Assembly: GCA_947039395.1 (NCBI GenBank)
Contig: CAMQYS010000005.1
Coordinates: 32,573 to 96,572 of the forward strand
Source: an uncultured Deferribacteraceae bacterium
GTDB lineage: Bacteria; Chrysiogenota; Deferribacteres; Deferribacterales; Mucispirillaceae
DNA length: 64,000 bases
Direction of reading: 5' to 3'
The notes beneath the pieces were generated by a model that worked only from the letters and a program-made list of their open reading frames with translations, searched no databases and was not told where the DNA came from. Position numbers and translations under genes: made by a program. This document shows, one piece after another, positions 55,430-64,000 of this stretch; the stretch's first letter is position 1, and each line of letters begins with the position of its first letter.

Positions 55430-57214
55430 ATGATTAATATTAAAGAAGCAGAAACAAATGTAGAAACAGTAGTTATATCAAAAGGTGGTTACGCATTTTG
55501 GCGTTATGAGAGTGTTAGTAAAGCAAGCCTAAAAGAGATTTCAGATGAGTTAAATATATCTTATATATTATCTGAAGTACTGTACAAAAGAAATTTACGA
55601 ACCAGTACAGATATAGATAAATTTCTAAAATCACCACTATCAGAGTTAAGAGATCCGTTTGATATTCTTAATATGGATAAAGCGGTAGAGCGAATACATC
55701 AAGCTATAAAAACAAATGAACGTATATGTATATATGGTGATTACGATGTTGATGGCATAACATCTACATCTATACTATATCTTTTTTTAAAAGAAGTTGG
55801 TGCAGATGTAATCTATTATATTCCTAATCGTCTTGAAGAGGGGTATGGACTTAATACATCAGCAATGGATGATATTGCTACTAAAGACACTAAGTTAATA
55901 ATTACTGTTGATTGTGGTATTTCTGCTATAGATGAAGTAGCTTATAGTAAGTCTATAGGTATTGATATTATTATTACAGATCATCATCAACAATCAGAAC
56001 AGTTACCAGATGCTACAGCCGTTATCAATCCTATGATAACAGGGGATAGATACCCATTTAAAGGGTTAGCAGGTGTTGGTGTAACATTTAAACTTATAAT
56101 GGCACTTCGCACTTATCTTAGAAGACAATCAGTTTACACATTAGAAAATCAACCGAATATTAAAAAATATCTAGATATAGTTTGTCTTGGAACAATAGCA
56201 GATATCGTTCCACTTGTAGATGAGAATAGAATACTTGTTCGTCATGGTTTACAGATGATTAACGAGGCTAAAAATAGACAAGGTATAAGAGAGCTTAGAA
56301 ATATTGCAGGTTTATCAACAAGTAAATTAAAGTTATCAGATGTATCATTTGGTTTAGTACCAAGATTGAATGCTGTTGGCAGAATGGGAAGTTCTAGTAA
56401 AAGTTTACTTATATTATTAACAGAAGATGATGAAGAAGCAAAAACATTAGCTGTAGAGCTTGATAATGAAAATAGTGAGAGACGTGCTGTTGAGAGAGCA
56501 ATTATAAAAGAAGCATTTGAAATAATAGACTTAGATCCAGCATATAATGATAGAAAGAGTATTGTTGTTTGTAGCGAAAATTGGCATATAGGAGTTATCG
56601 GTATCGTTGCTTCTAGGATAGTGGAGAGATATTTTAAACCAACTATAGTTTTATCATTAGATGGCGATACAGCTAAAGGATCTGCAAGATCTATTCCTGC
56701 GTTTCATCTATATGATAGTTTAAGTGAGATCAATCATCTTTTAACTTCGTTTGGTGGACATAAATATGCTGCTGGACTTAAATTGATGAAAGATAATATT
56801 GATACACTTATTTCAAATTTTGAAGAGATTGCTAGCAAAAATCTAACAGAAGAGAATATGTTACCAGAGTATGTAATAGATACTATCTTAGAACCATCAG
56901 ATATTACAGTAAAAATGATAGAAGAGATTATGCTTTTAGAACCATTTGGTGTAGGTAATAAAGAGCCTGTTTTTATTATGTACGATCTAACATTAACAAC
57001 TGATACTAAATATGTAGGAAAAGATTTAAATCATTTAAGGGCTGTTTTCAGTAAGGGTATGGAGTCTATCGGTTGCATAGGTTTCAATATGCTAAAATAT
57101 AAAGATATGTTATTTGCAGGTAAAAAATATGATATTGCGTTTACATTATCATTAAATGAGTATAAAGGAACTGTAAAACCTCAATTAAACTTAAAAGATA
57201 TAAGATTGATATAA
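55430..57214 (+). CDS. recJ: Single-stranded DNA exonuclease RecJ
   Basis: The 594-aa DHH/DHHA1 nuclease has GDYDVDGITSTSIL near residues 103-116, VDCGISAIDE, IITDHHQQSEQLPDA (DHH) and NAVGRMG, and the C-terminal DHHA1 motif RSIPAFHLYDSLSEINHLLTSFGGHKYAAG. It degrades 5' ends in RecF-pathway recombination and mismatch repair. The N-terminus has an additional 30-residue segment before the usual core. It has its own start 52 nt after the DUF4105 gene. Confidence 0.96.
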   Translation: MINIKEAETNVETVVISKGGYAFWRYESVSKASLKEISDELNISYILSEVLYKRNLRTSTDIDKFLKSPLSELRDPFDILNMDKAVERIHQAIKTNERICIYGDYDVDGITSTSILYLFLKEVGADVIYYIPNRLEEGYGLNTSAMDDIATKDTKLIITVDCGISAIDEVAYSKSIGIDIIITDHHQQSEQLPDATAVINPMITGDRYPFKGLAGVGVTFKLIMALRTYLRRQSVYTLENQPNIKKYLDIVCLGTIADIVPLVDENRILVRHGLQMINEAKNRQGIRELRNIAGLSTSKLKLSDVSFGLVPRLNAVGRMGSSSKSLLILLTEDDEEAKTLAVELDNENSERRAVERAIIKEAFEIIDLDPAYNDRKSIVVCSENWHIGVIGIVASRIVERYFKPTIVLSLDGDTAKGSARSIPAFHLYDSLSEINHLLTSFGGHKYAAGLKLMKDNIDTLISNFEEIASKNLTEENMLPEYVIDTILEPSDITVKMIEEIMLLEPFGVGNKEPVFIMYDLTLTTDTKYVGKDLNHLRAVFSKGMESIGCIGFNMLKYKDMLFAGKKYDIAFTLSLNEYKGTVKPQLNLKDIRLI

Positions 57215-57413
57215 GTTAATATTTAGGTGTTTATAATATTAATTAGTAGTAGTTGATTAAAATTAAGATATACTTTAATATGGTATTATAATTTTATATG
57301 TTGAGATATTTATTATATTTAATTAATAGAGTGATTAGAATAATTATCTATATATTTTAGTTACTATTATATAATCTATTGTAGGTATATCCTATTTAAC
57401 AAAGGTATTTTTG

Positions 57414-59579
57414 ATGAGTAAATTAAGAACGATCCGTCTTATGGATATTCAAGATACTATTTTGAAACATAATCCAGATACTGATCTTGATAAATTACAT
57501 TTAGCTTACGTTTACGCTGCATCTATGCACATGGGACAGATGCGTCAGTCAGGTGAGGCATACTTCTCACATCCGTTAAATGTAGCCTACATATTAGCTG
57601 AAATGAATATGGATGTAGATACTATTGTTGCAGGATTACTTCACGATACAATAGAAGATACTGTTGCAACATATGAGGTTATATCAGAGAGATTTGGTAA
57701 AGATGTTGCTTTTTTAGTTGAAGCAGTAAGTAAGATATCTAAGATACCATTTCAGTCAAAGGAAGAGAAACAAGCTGCATCATTTCGTAAGATGCTTGTA
57801 TCAATGAGTGATGACATACGTGTTATCATAATCAAACTAGCAGATAGGCTTCATAACATGCGAACAATACAAAGTTTAAATGATGAGAAGCAGAGACGTA
57901 TAGCACAAGAGACTATGGATATATATGCACCTATTGCTAATAGATTAGGTATAGCATGGCTTAAATGGGAGTTAGAGGATCTATCATTTAGAGTACTAAT
58001 CCCTAATATGTATTATGAAATTCATCAAAAAGTTAAGTTTAAAAGAACGGAACGTGAACAGTATGTTAATGAGATAACATCTACAACAACGGAGTTGCTT
58101 TCAAACGCTCATATTGAGGCAGATGTTTCAGGGCGTCCTAAACATTTCTATAGTATCTACTCTAAAATGGTAAAAAAACAGACAAGTTTTGAAGAGATTT
58201 TCGATCTACTAGCTATAAGAGTAATCGTTAAAGATAATGCAGAATGTTATTCTACATTAGGTATAATTCATTCTAAATGGACCCCTATACCTCATAGAAT
58301 AAAGGATTATATAGCAACTCCAAAGGTTAATATGTATCAGTCAATTCACACAACAGTAATGGGTCCAAGTGGAATGATGATAGAGTTTCAGATAAGAACT
58401 ATAGAGATGCATCGAGTAGCAGAGGAAGGAGTTGCGGCTCATTGGCGTTATAAAGAAGGTGGTATATTAGATCAGAAGGAAGATAAACGTTTTATTTGGT
58501 TACGTAAAATATTAGAAGAGGATCAGAAAGGTGTTTCTGCAACTAATATTGTTGAAAGATTAAAAAGTGATGTTTTACAGAAACAGATATATATATTTAC
58601 TCCCGATGGCGATGTTGTGGAACTACCAGAAGATTCAACACCTATAGATTTTGCATATGCTATTCACTCAGCTGTTGGTAATCATTGTATAGGTGCTAAA
58701 GCTAATGGAAGGATAATCCCATTAAAACATACATTGCAATCTGGAGATAAAGTAGAAATTATAACATCTCAAAATCAAGAACCTAGAAAAGATTGGTTAA
58801 ATTTTGTTGTAACAAATAGAGCAAGAACACGTATAGGTTCATATCTTCGTAAAAAAGATAGTGAGAAAGCATTATTAACTGGTAAAGAGCTAATACTTAA
58901 AGAATTCTCAAATAATAGTTTAAATTACGATGATTATCTAAGTAATGAAGATGATGCACGAGTTAAAAAACTTCTAGATAAAATGGGATTAAAAACGGTT
59001 GATGATCTACTTATAACTATCGGTTTTGGTACTATATCGCCTAGAAAAGTTTTACATATTTTAGAACCTGAACTAATAAAAACAGAAGAACAGAACTCTC
59101 TTCCATTAAGTGTTGGACGAGATAACACTAAAAGTTCTACTCCATTTATTATAGACGGAATTGACTCTATGATGATGAAGATAGCAGGATGTTGTAATCC
59201 GTTACCAGGTGATGATATTAAAGGATATATATCATTAGGTAGAGGTGTTATTGTTCATAAGGCAGATTGTGCGAATATGCAATCTCTTTCACAACATAGT
59301 GATAGAACTATTGATGTTGCATGGAATAGGTCGAGCAGTAACTATAAAGCTCCTTTAACCTACCATGCATTATGTGATGATAACCCTAGTATAGTAATCA
59401 ATTTAACTACAGTATTAAAAGATATGTCACTTAATATTTATGAGATGAGTATCAAATCTGATGGTAATGGATTATCAGAGATAAATTTCACAGTGCTAGT
59501 TAATAGCAAAGAGCAATCTGTAGCATTAACTAATAAACTTCTTTCATCAAAAGGGATCCGTTCAGTAGAAATTCATTGA
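57414..59579 (+). CDS. rel: RelA/SpoT-type (p)ppGpp synthetase/hydrolase
   Basis: The start is ATG 57414, preceded by an in-frame TTG. This 721-aa long RSH enzyme has an HD hydrolase domain with intact H53 (FSHPLNVA) and HD77-78 (LLHDTIEDT), implying hydrolase activity. The synthetase domain has GRPKHFYSIYSKM, DLLAIRVIV and RIKDYIATPKVNMYQSIHTTV. TGS (about 385-445), a Cys-rich CCNPLPGD region and a C-terminal ACT domain follow. Both activities look complete, so it is probably the sole bifunctional Rel. The AACAAAGG ribosome site is moderate. Confidence 0.95.
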   Translation: MSKLRTIRLMDIQDTILKHNPDTDLDKLHLAYVYAASMHMGQMRQSGEAYFSHPLNVAYILAEMNMDVDTIVAGLLHDTIEDTVATYEVISERFGKDVAFLVEAVSKISKIPFQSKEEKQAASFRKMLVSMSDDIRVIIIKLADRLHNMRTIQSLNDEKQRRIAQETMDIYAPIANRLGIAWLKWELEDLSFRVLIPNMYYEIHQKVKFKRTEREQYVNEITSTTTELLSNAHIEADVSGRPKHFYSIYSKMVKKQTSFEEIFDLLAIRVIVKDNAECYSTLGIIHSKWTPIPHRIKDYIATPKVNMYQSIHTTVMGPSGMMIEFQIRTIEMHRVAEEGVAAHWRYKEGGILDQKEDKRFIWLRKILEEDQKGVSATNIVERLKSDVLQKQIYIFTPDGDVVELPEDSTPIDFAYAIHSAVGNHCIGAKANGRIIPLKHTLQSGDKVEIITSQNQEPRKDWLNFVVTNRARTRIGSYLRKKDSEKALLTGKELILKEFSNNSLNYDDYLSNEDDARVKKLLDKMGLKTVDDLLITIGFGTISPRKVLHILEPELIKTEEQNSLPLSVGRDNTKSSTPFIIDGIDSMMMKIAGCCNPLPGDDIKGYISLGRGVIVHKADCANMQSLSQHSDRTIDVAWNRSSSNYKAPLTYHALCDDNPSIVINLTTVLKDMSLNIYEMSIKSDGNGLSEINFTVLVNSKEQSVALTNKLLSSKGIRSVEIH

Positions 59580-59623
59580 TTTATATCAATCATTTCAATT
59601 TACTATCTAGTATTTCAATCTAG

Positions 59624-59640
59624 TGGCACATTAATTGCAT
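59624..59640 (+). promoter_or_regulatory. Sigma-54 promoter upstream of pseB
   Basis: TGGCAC at 59624-59629, 5 nt, TTGCAT at 59635-59640: the -24 GG and -12 GC are exactly 10 nt apart and match the consensus YTGGCACN5TTGCW. Start expected near 59651, 75 nt before pseB. It implies activation by an NtrC/FlrC-type protein such as that at 44688. Confidence 0.88.
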
Positions 59641-59725
59641 ATTTTTAAGCTTATAGTTAATAATATTTTTATGTAGAAGTTATCTAACAATATTTTAGAT
59701 AATATTTTATATTATGGAATGATAA

Positions 59726-60724
59726 ATGTTTAATAATAAATCGATATTAATTACTGGTGGAACAGGTTCATTTGGTAGACATTTCACTAAATATCTTTTA
59801 GATAACTATGATCCAAGAAGGATAATAATCTTTTCAAGAGATGAGTTTAAGCAGTATGAGATGCAGAGGGATTTTGAATTCTCCAATAAGATAAGATTTT
59901 TTATCGGTGATATTAGAGATAAAGATAGGTTAATGCGAGCGTTCTACGATGTAGATTATATTGTTCATGCAGCAGCATTAAAACAAGTTGTTGTTTCAGA
60001 GTATAATCCGTTTGAGGCGATTAAAACGAATGTTTTAGGTGCACAAAATGTTATTGAAGCAGCGATTGATTCTAAAGTATCTAAAGTTATTGCCTTATCA
60101 ACTGATAAGGCGGCTAATCCATTAAATCTTTACGGTGCAACGAAATTATGTTCAGATAAACTTTTTGTAGCAGGTAATGCGTACGCTTCAGGGAGATCAT
60201 CTGTTTTTTCAGTAGTAAGATATGGGAATGTTTTAGGTAGTAGAGGTTCAGTTCTTCCATTATTTATAGATCAGAAAAAGAAAGGTGTTGTTACTATTAC
60301 TCATCCTGATATGACGAGATTTTGGATAACATTAGATGATGCAGTAAAGCTTGTTGTATCATCATTTTCTACTATGGCTGGTGGAGAGATATATGTTCCT
60401 AAAATACCTTCAATATCTATGAAAGATTTTGTTGATATTATATGTCCTGGTGTAGATATTGATATTATAGGTATTCGTCCTGGAGAGAAACTGCATGAGA
60501 TTATGATCTCATCAGATGATGCTAGGCATACCTTAGAATTTAAAGATCATTATAAAATTATGCCAGAATTTCTAACCTGTAAGCCTCTTGATATAGATGA
60601 TGGAGAGAAACTCCCAGATAATTTTTATTATTCATCAGATAACAACCCTCAAAAACTTGATGCACTATATCTAAAGAAACTTGTAAAAGAGTATGAAGAG
60701 AGTTTATGCGATGCTGACAAATAA
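59726..60724 (+). CDS. pseB: UDP-N-acetylglucosamine 4,6-dehydratase (inverting) PseB
   Basis: The 332-aa extended SDR enzyme has GGTGSFGRHFTKYLLDNY as NAD(P) motif, HAAALKQVVVSEYNPFEA, and LSTDKAANPLNLYGATK with the D127-K128 and Y136/K140 catalytic residues characteristic of inverting PseB. It performs the first step from UDP-GlcNAc to pseudaminic acid, a flagellin sugar. It is first of a three-gene cluster (pseB-pseC-maf) under a sigma-54 promoter. Confidence 0.95.
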   Translation: MFNNKSILITGGTGSFGRHFTKYLLDNYDPRRIIIFSRDEFKQYEMQRDFEFSNKIRFFIGDIRDKDRLMRAFYDVDYIVHAAALKQVVVSEYNPFEAIKTNVLGAQNVIEAAIDSKVSKVIALSTDKAANPLNLYGATKLCSDKLFVAGNAYASGRSSVFSVVRYGNVLGSRGSVLPLFIDQKKKGVVTITHPDMTRFWITLDDAVKLVVSSFSTMAGGEIYVPKIPSISMKDFVDIICPGVDIDIIGIRPGEKLHEIMISSDDARHTLEFKDHYKIMPEFLTCKPLDIDDGEKLPDNFYYSSDNNPQKLDALYLKKLVKEYEESLCDADK

Positions 60725-61859
60725 TATATCGTACGGCAAACAATCTATTAATGATTCTGATATAGAGGCTGTTATTGACGTACTTAAATCAGAAAGATTA
60801 ACTCAAGGCTCTAAAGTAGATGAGTTTGAAGAAGCGTTAGCTAAATACTGTGGTTCAAAATATGCAGTTGCAGTTTCATCAGGTACGTCAGCTTTACATC
60901 TTGCATATCAAGTTTTAGGATTATCAGTAGGTGATGAGATTATCACATCTCCTATCACATTTGCAGCAACTACTAATGCAGCTTTATATCTTGGTGCATC
61001 GGCTAAATTTGTTGATATAGTAAGTAGTACAGTTCTTATGGATAATGATAAGATTGAAGAGAGTATAACGAATAAGACGAAAATTATTGTACCTGTTCAT
61101 TTTGCAGGTCTAGCATCAGATATGGTAGAGATATCTAATATAGCAACTAAACATAATTTAAAAGTTGTAGAGGATGCAGCACATGCGTTAGGTTCAAGAT
61201 ATTATAATGGAAAGAAGGTTGGTTGTTGTGATTGTTCAGATATGACAGTGTTTTCATTTCATCCTGTTAAATCTATAACAACAGGAGAGGGTGGTGCTAT
61301 CACCACAAATAGCAAAGAGCTTTATGATAAGTTAAAGATTTTAAGATCGCATGGTATGGTAAGAGATAGTGCTGATTATAAATATATATCATCTGTACCT
61401 TATTATCATGAAATGCAGTATTTAGGGTATAATTATAGAATGACTGATATACAAGCTGCATTAGGTATATCTCAACTTAAAAGATTAGATCAATTTGTTA
61501 AAAGAAGAAATTTAATATCTAACTTTTATCGTATTACTTTTTTAGGTGATAATAATATTAAACCTCTTGAAAACCTTGATGGAAGATATAATTCATATCA
61601 TTTATTTGTTATGTTACTAGATGATATTGATAAGCGTAATAAATTGATATCGTATTTAGAAAGTAAAAAAATATCTACACAGATACATTATATGCCTGTT
61701 TATAAGCATCCTTATTATATTGATAAAGGTTATTCAATTACTCTTACTAATGCAGAAGATTATTATAGTAGATGTGTATCGCTTCCTATCTATCCAGCGA
61801 TGGATGAGAATGAGGTTAAGTTCATTACAGACTGTATAAAAGAGTTTATAAGTAGCTAG
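60711..61859 (+). CDS. pseC: UDP-4-keto sugar aminotransferase PseC
   Basis: I take ATG 60711 as the start (MLTNNISYGKQSINDSDI), 14 nt inside pseB and with a ribosome-like AAGAGAG upstream; an ATG 6 codons earlier is less likely. The 382-aa type I PLP transaminase has the DegT/DnrJ pattern AVAVSSGTSALHLAYQVLG, VEDAAHALGSRY, and the PLP-binding Lys in FSFHPVKSITTGEGGA. PseC makes the amino sugar at C4 in pseudaminic acid synthesis. Coupled translation with pseB is implied by the overlap. Confidence 0.95.
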   Translation: MLTNNISYGKQSINDSDIEAVIDVLKSERLTQGSKVDEFEEALAKYCGSKYAVAVSSGTSALHLAYQVLGLSVGDEIITSPITFAATTNAALYLGASAKFVDIVSSTVLMDNDKIEESITNKTKIIVPVHFAGLASDMVEISNIATKHNLKVVEDAAHALGSRYYNGKKVGCCDCSDMTVFSFHPVKSITTGEGGAITTNSKELYDKLKILRSHGMVRDSADYKYISSVPYYHEMQYLGYNYRMTDIQAALGISQLKRLDQFVKRRNLISNFYRITFLGDNNIKPLENLDGRYNSYHLFVMLLDDIDKRNKLISYLESKKISTQIHYMPVYKHPYYIDKGYSITLTNAEDYYSRCVSLPIYPAMDENEVKFITDCIKEFISS

Positions 61860-61928
61860 TAATAATAAGATAAAATAAATTGTAAGTATTTAATTATATA
61901 AGATAAAAGATAAAAAGGAAATGGATAG

Positions 61929-63812
61929 ATGTTAAAAAAGAATCTAATAGCATTAGGAAAACGTAATCCCAACTTAGCACATAGATTAGAGATGACGCCT
62001 ATAACAGGTAGGTATAAAATTCTTAAATCACAAAGATCAGATCAGATGTATAATATTATTGATTTGAAGACAAATCTTTATCATTATAATCAGTATGATC
62101 CGTATATAGGCGTTAAGATTGATATTGAAAAAATGGGTATACTTCTTCCAAATTTAGCAGTATTTTTTGGGTTTGGATTGGGTTATCATGTTAATGAATA
62201 TCTAAGTAGATATCCTAATGCAACAGTGCTTGTGATTGAAGAGGATATGGAAATAGTAAAGACAGTTTTTTCTATTATCAATTTCACTAAAGTTTTAAAC
62301 TACAATCATTTTCATATTGTTTCAGGTTTAACTCCGATTCAGATGTATCCGCATCTCTTTAACTTTTTTAATCAATCACACTTACTACAATTTTTAGCAT
62401 CTATTAATATGATTCAGAACTCTATATCTGTTACTGGAAGTAAACAGTTTTATGTGAACTCATTAAAAATGTTAAAAGAAGCTGTAACGAATGTGTTGGC
62501 GCTTTACGGAAATGATCCTCATGACTCATTAATCGGTATTCAGATGACGCTTAGAAACCTATCAACGATAGTTGATTATCCTGGTATAAAGGATCTAAAA
62601 GATAAGTTTAAAGGTAAGCCTGGTATCGTTGTATCAACTGGTCCATCGCTTAATAAAAATATTGAATTTCTTAAAGGTTTAGATAATAAAGCTGTTATAG
62701 TTGCTCCTGATGCAACGGTTAAGGTTTTGTTAAATAAAGGTATTAAAGCAGCACATATGGTAACATCGTTAGAGCGTGTTATTGCAACATCAAAACTATT
62801 TGAGGGTTTAACAGAAGAGGATGTTAAAGATTCTTATCTATCTGCTTGTCCAGTTATTATGCCAGAAACTTATGCTAATTATCCTGGAGAGAAGATTATT
62901 GTTTATAGAAATTTTGCTACATTTAAATGGATAGATATACCTAAAGGTATTTTAGATATAGGTCCATCAGCTGGTAATATGGCGTTTAAAGTTTTAGAGT
63001 GGTTAGGTTGTGATCCTATTATTCTTATAGGGCAAGATTTAGCGTTTACAGATGATGGTATAACTCACGCTGAAGGGGCTCACTATGGTGAGAAAGCAGA
63101 AAGTTATTTAGCAGCAGGTACGATATCTGTTCCTGGTAACTACCAAGAAAAAGTTAAGACGTCTAAAGTTTTCTCTCAGTTTCTTCGTCACTATGAAAGA
63201 GATGTATTAACCTATAAAGGTGAAGTTATAAATGCTACAGAAGGTGGTGCAAAGATTGAGGGAACTATATTAATGACCTTTCAAGAGGCTATTGATAAGT
63301 ATGTAAAAGAAGATATAGATACACTTGAAGTGATTAAAAAAAATCTTAAAACCCCTAATCTTAAAACTAAAAAACGTGAAGTTAAAGAGTTGTTAAAAAA
63401 GATACATGATGCTATTAGGTTTTCAGATAGTTTGGTTGAAAAGTTAAATATAGGTGTTCAGAACTGTTTAGAATTTGAGGAGATTGTAAAAGTTGATTCA
63501 GAACTAGAAGATAAAGATAATTTCGCTAAATGTAAAGAATTAATAAAAAAAATAGAAAGTACACAAGAACCGTTTGGTTCTCAAGAGTTTTATTTAATTT
63601 TTATGCATTATGTTCAATCGTATTATATTAAGGCATCAATGGATATTAATCATTATAAATATAAGATCAAGCCATCAACAGATTTAAATAAGATATTAGT
63701 TGTTAAGTTTAAAGAATTTTACTCTGTTATAGCTGCTCTCATAAATAAGATAAATGTTGAGTTTAAAGAATCATTAGTAAAAATGGAGAAACATTTAACA
63801 GAGATTCAGTAA
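61929..63812 (+). CDS. Motility-associated factor (Maf) flagellin glycosyltransferase, DUF115
   Basis: The 627-aa protein carries the DUF115/MptE-like core (about 225-440): GIVVSTGPSLNKNIEFLKGL, AVIVAPDATVKVLLNKGI, MVTSLERV, LIGQDLAFTDDGITHAEGAHYG. Maf proteins transfer pseudaminic or legionaminic acid to flagellin Ser/Thr in Campylobacter, Helicobacter and Aeromonas. The N-terminal part (about 1-220) resembles the Maf N-domain, and the C-terminal 180 residues are helical. It follows pseC by 69 nt and ends the operon as seen; pseH, pseG, pseI and pseF may lie beyond the window. Confidence 0.9.
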   Translation: MLKKNLIALGKRNPNLAHRLEMTPITGRYKILKSQRSDQMYNIIDLKTNLYHYNQYDPYIGVKIDIEKMGILLPNLAVFFGFGLGYHVNEYLSRYPNATVLVIEEDMEIVKTVFSIINFTKVLNYNHFHIVSGLTPIQMYPHLFNFFNQSHLLQFLASINMIQNSISVTGSKQFYVNSLKMLKEAVTNVLALYGNDPHDSLIGIQMTLRNLSTIVDYPGIKDLKDKFKGKPGIVVSTGPSLNKNIEFLKGLDNKAVIVAPDATVKVLLNKGIKAAHMVTSLERVIATSKLFEGLTEEDVKDSYLSACPVIMPETYANYPGEKIIVYRNFATFKWIDIPKGILDIGPSAGNMAFKVLEWLGCDPIILIGQDLAFTDDGITHAEGAHYGEKAESYLAAGTISVPGNYQEKVKTSKVFSQFLRHYERDVLTYKGEVINATEGGAKIEGTILMTFQEAIDKYVKEDIDTLEVIKKNLKTPNLKTKKREVKELLKKIHDAIRFSDSLVEKLNIGVQNCLEFEEIVKVDSELEDKDNFAKCKELIKKIESTQEPFGSQEFYLIFMHYVQSYYIKASMDINHYKYKIKPSTDLNKILVVKFKEFYSVIAALINKINVEFKESLVKMEKHLTEIQ

Positions 63813-64000
63813 TAGTTTATAGAGTAAGTATTATTTGTAATTTATATGCTAGATTTTAAATACAAAATAATTTAATAGATTTTAAGTATAGTGTCTAAAC
63901 TAGACAATAATTATAATAGTAATAAATAGAACTTGAGTAATAACTAGTACATAATGTTAAGCGTTGTAAGTGAATAAGATTAAGTACGATGAGTAAATAA
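63813..64000. other. Terminal non-coding stretch
   Basis: AT-rich sequence after the Maf gene to the window edge. No ORF, hairpin or promoter was identified. Confidence 0.4.

Overview
The window is AT-rich (roughly 30% G+C by eye) and looks like the chromosome of a motile Gram-negative bacterium. The Gram-negative evidence is a set of signal-peptide proteins ending in aromatic beta-barrel residues, a YbgF/CpoB-type Tol-Pal lipoprotein, an Lnb/DUF4105 protein fused to a barrel, and a SPOR-domain protein. The motility evidence is flagellin, CheV, an FlrB/FlrC-like kinase/regulator pair, and a pseudaminic acid/Maf flagellin glycosylation operon. SMC, a RicT-like PSP1 protein next to holB, groESL under a perfect CIRCE element, and very low G+C together suggest Deferribacterota (a Mucispirillum-like lineage). 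That placement is inference, and no rRNA is present to test it.

Layout: 1-5.3 kb holds a radical SAM protein cut by the window edge, smc and rmuC. 5.4-7.3 kb holds three tandem paralogous outer-membrane barrel proteins on the minus strand. 7.5-9.8 kb is a CIRCE-controlled groES-groEL operon with a terminator. 10.1-14.3 kb holds a consensus sigma-28 promoter, a structured leader, an unusually long flagellin (794 aa) and a GT-C-type membrane glycosyltransferase. 14.3-17.3 kb is rpsB-tsf-metallophosphoesterase behind a strong sigma-70 promoter and a leader hairpin. 17.4-18.1 kb is a small metal locus (ArsR regulator and HMA chaperone). 18.6-24.7 kb is a plus-strand run (MOSC-MogA fusion, holB, PSP1/RicT, metG, tatD, receiver-like protein, usp). 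25.1-27.0 kb holds two duplicated methyltransferases plus a scrap of a third. 27.0-35.1 kb is a minus-strand housekeeping cluster transcribed lepA-lepB-pyrH-frr-uppS-cdsA-dxr-rseP. 35.3-38.6 kb is accessory: an ArsR regulator, an ArsP-like permease with a repetitive Cys/Ser/Asn insert, an orphan protein and a decayed small gene. 38.6-49.7 kb holds ybgF, cheV, a TPR protein, a second gene relic, the FlrBC-like pair, argS, a SPOR protein and a PgaB-like hydrolase. 49.8-63.8 kb holds hemG, an esterase-like lipoprotein, a DUF3015 protein, the DUF4105 barrel protein, recJ, a RelA/SpoT enzyme and pseB-pseC-maf.

The clearest theme is an interlocking flagellar programme. A FlrB/FlrC-like pair would act with sigma-54, a canonical -24/-12 promoter precedes the pseudaminic acid/Maf operon, and a canonical sigma-28 promoter precedes flagellin. 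The region between that sigma-28 promoter and the flagellin start contains a strong hairpin and a T7 run, so it encodes either a small RNA or an attenuated leader. I regard this as the best candidate for something undescribed here. Other points worth checking are two gene relics too short for routine ORF calling, in-frame 39-bp tandem repeats in ribosomal protein S2, several perfect palindromes next to regulator or haem genes, and the methyltransferase duplication scar. I saw no CRISPR array, tRNA, rRNA, transposase or prophage.
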